From Clostridium sp. CAG:221 (GTDB taxonomy: Bacteria; Bacillota; Clostridia; Clostridiales; Clostridiaceae), in contig FR883416.1 in NCBI GenBank assembly GCA_000435835.1, forward strand, positions 1-16,462: a stretch of 16,462 nt of DNA, given 5' to 3'. Shown here piece after piece: positions 13,101 through 16,462 of this stretch (positions within the stretch are counted from its first letter, which is position 1; each line of letters opens with the position of its first letter). The notes beneath the pieces were generated by a model. That model searched no databases, was not told where the DNA came from, and was given only the letters and a program-made list of their open reading frames with translations. The position numbers were made by a program, and so were the translations under genes.

Positions 13101-13700
13101 TTAGTCCCCCCTATAAAAATCATTATCATTTATATATTCTAAAACTTTATTAGGAAGGAAGAAGTCTACCCTCTTTCCTTCCTTGATTCTTTTTCTTATT
13201 ATAGTTGAAGAAATATCTATAGACATAATATCAAGCAGCACTATTTCTGCTTGATATTTATTTTCTAGATATTCCTTTTGACTTTTTAATGTTTCTCTAT
13301 TAAATTCTCCCCTGTTAAATACTACAAAGGTACAACTATTTAATACTTCTTTAGTATTTTTCCACTTTTCAATATCCATTAAGGAATCAGCTCCAGCTAT
13401 AAAGTACAGCTTAAGATCATCTTCCTTAAGAGCATTTAAAGTTTCATAAGTATAACTATATCCATTTTTCTCTATTTCATAAGAATTGATTTCAAATCCT
13501 TCATAACCTTCTATGGCTTTTCTTACCATCTCATATCTAAATTTTGCATCAATTATTGTATTCTTTTTATGAGGTGGATTTCCTGCTGGCATAAATATAA
13601 CCTTATCTAAATTCAATTGCTCTTTTGCTTCATAAGCAATATATAAATGTGCTAAATGAATAGGATTAAAAGTTCCTCCCATTATACCATACTTCTTCAT
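13101..13700 (-). CDS. nadD: Nicotinate-nucleotide adenylyltransferase
   Basis: A 199-residue enzyme making deamido-NAD from nicotinate mononucleotide and ATP, an essential late step of NAD synthesis in the cytosol. It shows the nucleotidyltransferase signature GGTFNPIHLAH (8-18), the substrate loop MPAGNPPHKK (37-46), the FIAGADSLMDIEKWK block (100-114) and the second ATP-binding motif ISSTIIRKRI (163-172). Length is normal. It begins four bases after the yhbY stop, and its AGGAAAG ribosome-binding site lies within the end of yhbY. Translation is likely coupled along yhbY-nadD-yqeK. Confidence 0.96.
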   Translation of the reverse strand: MKKYGIMGGTFNPIHLAHLYIAYEAKEQLNLDKVIFMPAGNPPHKKNTIIDAKFRYEMVRKAIEGYEGFEINSYEIEKNGYSYTYETLNALKEDDLKLYFIAGADSLMDIEKWKNTKEVLNSCTFVVFNRGEFNRETLKSQKEYLENKYQAEIVLLDIMSIDISSTIIRKRIKEGKRVDFFLPNKVLEYINDNDFYRGD

Positions 13701-13704
13701 AGTA

Positions 13705-14010
13705 TTACTTCTTTCCTGCTACAGGTAATTCTATTGTTGGCTTTTTCTTTGATTGTTTAAATAATACTATCTTACTTCCAATGGCTTGAACTCCCTCGCA
13801 TCCTATTGCTTCACAAATTTCATTTGATGCTTCTCTTGCATCTAATCCACTGTTTTCTAAAACTTTTATCTTTATTAACTCTCTTTTTTCTAATGCATCT
13901 TCAAGTTGCTTTAAGAAAGCTTCTTCTATTCCACCTTTTCCAATTTGGAATATTGGTTGCATAGTATTTGCTAACCCTCTTAAATATGCTCTTTGTTTAC
14001 TCGTTATCAT
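13705..14010 (-). CDS. yhbY: CRM-domain RNA-binding ribosome assembly protein YhbY
   Basis: A 101-residue single CRM-domain protein that binds pre-50S particles. The family pattern is clear: LTSKQR-like start (MITSKQRAYLRGLA), the GxxG-type loop QIGKGGIEE (22-30), LEDALEKRELIKIKVLENS, and a final beta strand IGSKIVLFKQSKK. Its ribosome-binding site AGGAGG overlaps the stop codon of obgE (TAG-GAGG), placing the two genes 12 bases apart and probably coupled. Placement next to obgE, also a 50S assembly factor, fits its role. Confidence 0.95.
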   Translation of the reverse strand: MITSKQRAYLRGLANTMQPIFQIGKGGIEEAFLKQLEDALEKRELIKIKVLENSGLDAREASNEICEAIGCEGVQAIGSKIVLFKQSKKKPTIELPVAGKK

Positions 14011-14022
14011 ATTTTAATCCTC

Positions 14023-15309
14023 CTATAAAATGTACTCAAATTCAAAGTCATTTAAGCTAACCATATCTCCATCTTTAATTCCCATTTCTCTTAATTCATT
14101 AAATACGCCCTTATTGTTAAGAACCTTATGGAAGTATCTTAATGAATCTGCATCATGGATATTAACTGAAGCTAGTAATCTGTCTACAAATGAACCTGAA
14201 ACATAATATGTATCGTACTCTTCACCATGTTCAACATTAATTTCATATGTGAATTTCTTTTCTTCAGGTATATATCTTTCTTCATCAGCAATTTCTAAAT
14301 CTGCAAATGGAATTTCTGTTAGCATTCTTCCTGCTTCTTTTATTACTTCTTCCACACCTGATTTAGTAGCTGCAGACATCTTATAAACCTTATCAAATCC
14401 TAATTCGTTAACTTTTTTCTTAAAGTCTTCAAATATTGATTCATCATATAACATATCAGCCTTATTTGCTACTACTATTTGTGGTCTATCCCAAAGCTTA
14501 ACAGAATATTTCTTAAGCTCTTCATTGATTTTCACGAAATCTTCAAAGGCATCTCTTCCTTCAACCCCTGAAATATCAACAACATGTATAAGAAGTCTAG
14601 TTCTTTCTATATGTCTTAAGAATGCTAATCCTAAACCAACACCTTCAGCAGCTCCTTCAATGATACCTGGAATATCAGCCATAACAAAGGCATTCATTCC
14701 TTCAGCTTTAACAACACCTAAATTTGGCTTTAATGTTGTAAAGTGATAGTTAGCTATCTTTGGCTTAGCAGCTGTTACTGTTGATAATAACGTTGATTTA
14801 CCTACATTAGGGAATCCAACTAAACCAACGTCAGCTAATAATTTTAATTCTAATATTAAGTTAAACTCTTCACCTGGCATTCCTGGTTCAGCAAAGTGTG
14901 GTGCCTGTCTTGTAGGTGTACAGAATTTACAGTTTCCTTTACCACCTTTACCACCTCTAGCTAAAACGAATTCATCATCTTTATGTGATAAATCCACGAT
15001 GATTTTGTTTGATTCAGCTTCTCTTATTATTGTTCCCATTGGTACTTTAATAACAAGATCTTCTCCATCTTTTCCGTAACATTTTGAACCTTGACCATTT
15101 CCACCATCAGCTGCTACGAATTTCTTTTTATATTTAAAGTCTAAAAGTGTAGTTAATCCTGTATCTACGATAAACTTTACACTTCCGCCTTTTCCACCAT
15201 CTCCACCATCCGGTCCTCCAAGTGGAACATACTTTTCTCTTCTAAAAGTTACAGCACCATTTCCACCGTTACCAGACTTAACGTATATCTTGGCTCTATC
15301 TATAAACAT
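14023..15309 (-). CDS. obgE: Obg-family GTPase (CgtA/ObgE)
   Basis: A 428-residue essential GTPase that guides 50S subunit assembly and links it to growth state and, in sporulating Firmicutes, to sporulation onset. The N-terminal glycine-rich Obg domain (1-157) holds GGNGGNGA-type repeats such as GGPDGGDGGKGGSVKF (31-46). The G domain has GFPNVGKS (165-172), FTTLKPN (190-196), DIPG (212-215), NKAD (282-285) and SAA (312-314). The C-terminal OCT domain is about 350-428. GGAGGA lies before the ATG. In B. subtilis obg follows rplU-ysxB-rpmA-spo0B. Here spo0B is absent, and a terminator plus a repeat element separate rpmA from obgE, so obgE needs its own promoter or read-through; I could not find a convincing promoter. 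Confidence 0.96.
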   Translation of the reverse strand: MFIDRAKIYVKSGNGGNGAVTFRREKYVPLGGPDGGDGGKGGSVKFIVDTGLTTLLDFKYKKKFVAADGGNGQGSKCYGKDGEDLVIKVPMGTIIREAESNKIIVDLSHKDDEFVLARGGKGGKGNCKFCTPTRQAPHFAEPGMPGEEFNLILELKLLADVGLVGFPNVGKSTLLSTVTAAKPKIANYHFTTLKPNLGVVKAEGMNAFVMADIPGIIEGAAEGVGLGLAFLRHIERTRLLIHVVDISGVEGRDAFEDFVKINEELKKYSVKLWDRPQIVVANKADMLYDESIFEDFKKKVNELGFDKVYKMSAATKSGVEEVIKEAGRMLTEIPFADLEIADEERYIPEEKKFTYEINVEHGEEYDTYYVSGSFVDRLLASVNIHDADSLRYFHKVLNNKGVFNELREMGIKDGDMVSLNDFEFEYIL

Positions 15310-15386
15310 ATATTATCCTCCAATCGTTCTTATTTTCAGAAATAATAAAACTTTTTATTTATTATTCCCACAACAAGCTTTTTTTA

Positions 15387-15556
15387 AATTATGAATTATG
15401 AACTTATATAATGATGAATGATGAGTGATGAATGATGAATTGTGGAATAAACTCCTTAAAGGAGTTTAGAAAAAATATATTTATTTAGAAATTCTACGAA
15501 TTTCATCCTTAATTCATAATTCATAATTCATCATTTGAAATTTATAATTCATAATT
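15387..15556. repeat. MITE-like 170-bp inverted-repeat element
   Basis: The ends are a perfect 13-bp inverted repeat, AATTATGAATTAT (15387-15399) with its complement (15544-15556). The arms continue with many ATGAAT/ATTCAT units. Inside are two smaller hairpins: a 9-bp stem, TAAACTCCT (15448-15456 with 15460-15468), and a 7-bp stem GAAATTC/GAATTTC (15488-15504). There is no open frame. This looks like a non-autonomous miniature element or an intergenic palindromic repeat. It occupies most of the 297-base gap between rpmA and obgE; the 77 bases next to obgE hold its ribosome-binding site and nothing else I recognise. Confidence 0.7.
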
Positions 15557-15568
15557 ATCTAAGTATAG

Positions 15569-15600
15569 TAATAAAAGCACCCATACGGGTGCTTTTATTA
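15569..15600 (-). terminator. Terminator of the rplU-prp-rpmA transcript
   Basis: Perfect 14-bp stem (15569-15582 with 15587-15600), GC-rich near a 4-base loop, seven bases past the rpmA stop. The T run on the minus strand (GCTTTTATTA) forms part of the stem. It splits the usual rplU-to-obg cluster into two transcripts. Confidence 0.9.
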
Positions 15601-15606
15601 TAAAAA

Positions 15607-15906
15607 TTATTCTGCTATTTCTTCAACTTGTACTGGGTATACAGAAACTTTTTTCTTGTCTCTTCCCATTCTTTCGAATTTAACAATTCCGTCTACTGTA
15701 GCAAATAGAGTATCATCTCCACCTTTTCCTACGTTAACACCTGGGTGGATTTTAGTTCCTCTTTGTCTATAAAGGATGTTTCCAGCTAAAACGAATTCTC
15801 CGTCTGCAGCCTTAGCACCTAATCTTTTAGATTCAGAATCTCTACCGTTCTTTGAGCTACCTACCCCTTTTTTGTGGGCAAATAATTGAAGGTTCATCAT
15901 TAACAT
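15607..15906 (-). CDS. rpmA: 50S ribosomal protein L27 with cleavable N-terminal leader
   Basis: A 99-residue L27; its mature N-terminus reaches the peptidyl-transferase centre. The first residues MLMMNLQLFA followed by HKKGVGSSKNGRDSESKRLG are the Firmicute form, in which the protease Prp cuts after the LQ(F/L)FA motif so that HKKG becomes the mature end. The rest (GNILYRQRGTKIHPGVNVGKGGDDTLFA) is standard L27. GAGGAGGTG, seven bases upstream, fixes the first of three nearby ATGs as the start, keeping the whole leader. The Prp gene lies four bases upstream, so protease and substrate are made together. Confidence 0.97.
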   Translation of the reverse strand: MLMMNLQLFAHKKGVGSSKNGRDSESKRLGAKAADGEFVLAGNILYRQRGTKIHPGVNVGKGGDDTLFATVDGIVKFERMGRDKKKVSVYPVQVEEIAE

Positions 15907-15910
15907 ATCT

Positions 15911-16285
15911 TTACACCTCCTCGTACATAAATTTTATATATTTATTCCGTTTATTTTTCCCTAAACTTGCATCAAGAGACATAATTACACTTTCAATACT
16001 TTTTTCAAAGGTTAAAAGTAAAGTTTGTCCTTGCATTATCATTTCTTCATTAAGAGTAGATAAATCCAATGATAAGAAACCATCGTTTATCTCATACTTT
16101 ACAGGAAGTTTAAGCACTTCTACCATACCAATTAAGGTACCTTGAGATAATACTGAAACAGAATTGCATATCATATCGTACGCATCACCAATGGTGTTTT
16201 CCATTTCCTTTCTTGATAAAGCATGGCCTTCAATCTTAAATCCAATTGATAAACTATCATGTTTAAAACTAACAACTTTAATCAT
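15911..16285 (-). CDS. prp: Ribosomal-processing cysteine protease Prp
   Basis: A 124-residue Prp (YsxB family), the protease that trims the L27 leader, placed as usual between rplU and rpmA. Family marks are the catalytic His21 in EGHALS, Cys40 in DAYDMICNSVSVLSQ and the later GFLSLDL strand. In the S. aureus enzyme as I recall it, His and Cys are 12 residues apart; here they are 19 apart. The loop between them (LSRKEMENTIGDAY) is thus longer, and the usual GxDIVCA reads AYDMICN. The dyad itself is kept. The gene begins nine bases after the rplU stop without a clear Shine-Dalgarno sequence, so it probably relies on coupling. Confidence 0.9.
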   Translation of the reverse strand: MIKVVSFKHDSLSIGFKIEGHALSRKEMENTIGDAYDMICNSVSVLSQGTLIGMVEVLKLPVKYEINDGFLSLDLSTLNEEMIMQGQTLLLTFEKSIESVIMSLDASLGKNKRNKYIKFMYEEV

Positions 16286-16294
16286 AACTTAAAA

Positions 16295-16462
16295 TTAAGC
16301 TTCGATTTTTTCGATAACTAATTTAGTGTATGGTTGTCTGTGTCCAGTTTTCTTTCTGTAATCCTTCTTTGGTTTGTACTTGAAAACTGTGATTTTCTTA
16401 GCTTTACCTTGAGCTGCAACTTTTGCTACAACCTTAGCTCCTTCAACAACTGGAGTTCCAAC
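16295..16462 (-). CDS. rplU: 50S ribosomal protein L21, C-terminal part
   Basis: The last 55 residues of L21, cut by the window edge at its 5' side. I translated it by hand: VGTPVVEGAKVVAKVAAQGK, then KKITVFKYKPKKDYRKKTGH and RQPYTKLVIEKIEA. The motif K(Y/F)KxKKxYRxKxGHRQPYT is diagnostic of L21, which binds 23S rRNA domain I. It heads the visible rplU-prp-rpmA run. Confidence 0.96.
   Translation of the reverse strand, partial: VGTPVVEGAKVVAKVAAQGKAKKITVFKYKPKKDYRKKTGHRQPYTKLVIEKIEA

Noticed and set aside
12655..13104. 149-codon open frame on the plus strand opposite yqeK.
   Set aside because: Complete antisense shadow of yqeK with Ser/Phe/Leu-rich content and no ribosome-binding site.
15387..15556. 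Insertion sequence between rpmA and obgE.
   Set aside because: No transposase frame of any length; at most a non-autonomous miniature element.

Overview
The window is low-GC, densely packed Firmicute DNA. Protein families, gene order, codon use, A+T-rich spacers and near-consensus sigma-A promoters all fit a Clostridium sensu stricto chromosome (cluster I). Genus-level support comes from the PfoR-family membrane protein, the S21 and L27 types, the cleavable L27 leader with its Prp protease, and the obgE-yhbY-nadD-yqeK order. Species cannot be named from the sequence alone.

Positions 1-500 (minus strand): the 5' part of a tRNA-Glu with a TTGACA-17-TAATAT promoter, then rpsU (GTG start, 58 aa) with its own promoter and terminator. 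Positions 500-3600: meso-diaminopimelate dehydrogenase (minus) diverges from a PfoR-like membrane protein (plus). A palindrome lies just past the predicted pfoR transcription start. A FlK-like hotdog thioesterase (minus) converges on the PfoR gene. Positions 3600-5480: small accessory genes (an 81-aa membrane protein and a DUF3267 membrane zincin with a TTG start) and long spacers. The last spacer holds two diverged copies of the 3' trailer of the next gene.

Positions 5480-8700 (minus): comEA, a lipoprotein, an RDD-like membrane protein and a 23S rRNA uracil-C5 methyltransferase, all read in the same direction. Positions 8846-10225: a plus-strand D,D-carboxypeptidase with a C-terminal membrane anchor and a very basic repeated tail, ending at a strong terminator shared with the converging rluD-like gene.

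Positions 10218-16462 (minus): a conserved housekeeping block. In transcription order it runs rplU (partial), prp, rpmA, terminator plus MITE-like repeat, obgE, yhbY, nadD, yqeK, a LytR-CpsA-Psr gene and an RluD-type pseudouridine synthase. The theme is ribosome assembly (L21, L27 and its processing protease, Obg, YhbY, pseudouridine synthase), with NAD synthesis, Ap4A hydrolysis and cell-wall polymer attachment.

Most of the window is ordinary core genome and I saw no defence system, prophage, CRISPR array or insertion sequence. The least explained structures are the duplicated trailer downstream of the rRNA methyltransferase (5078-5491), the 170-bp inverted-repeat element between rpmA and obgE, and the palindrome in front of the PfoR gene.
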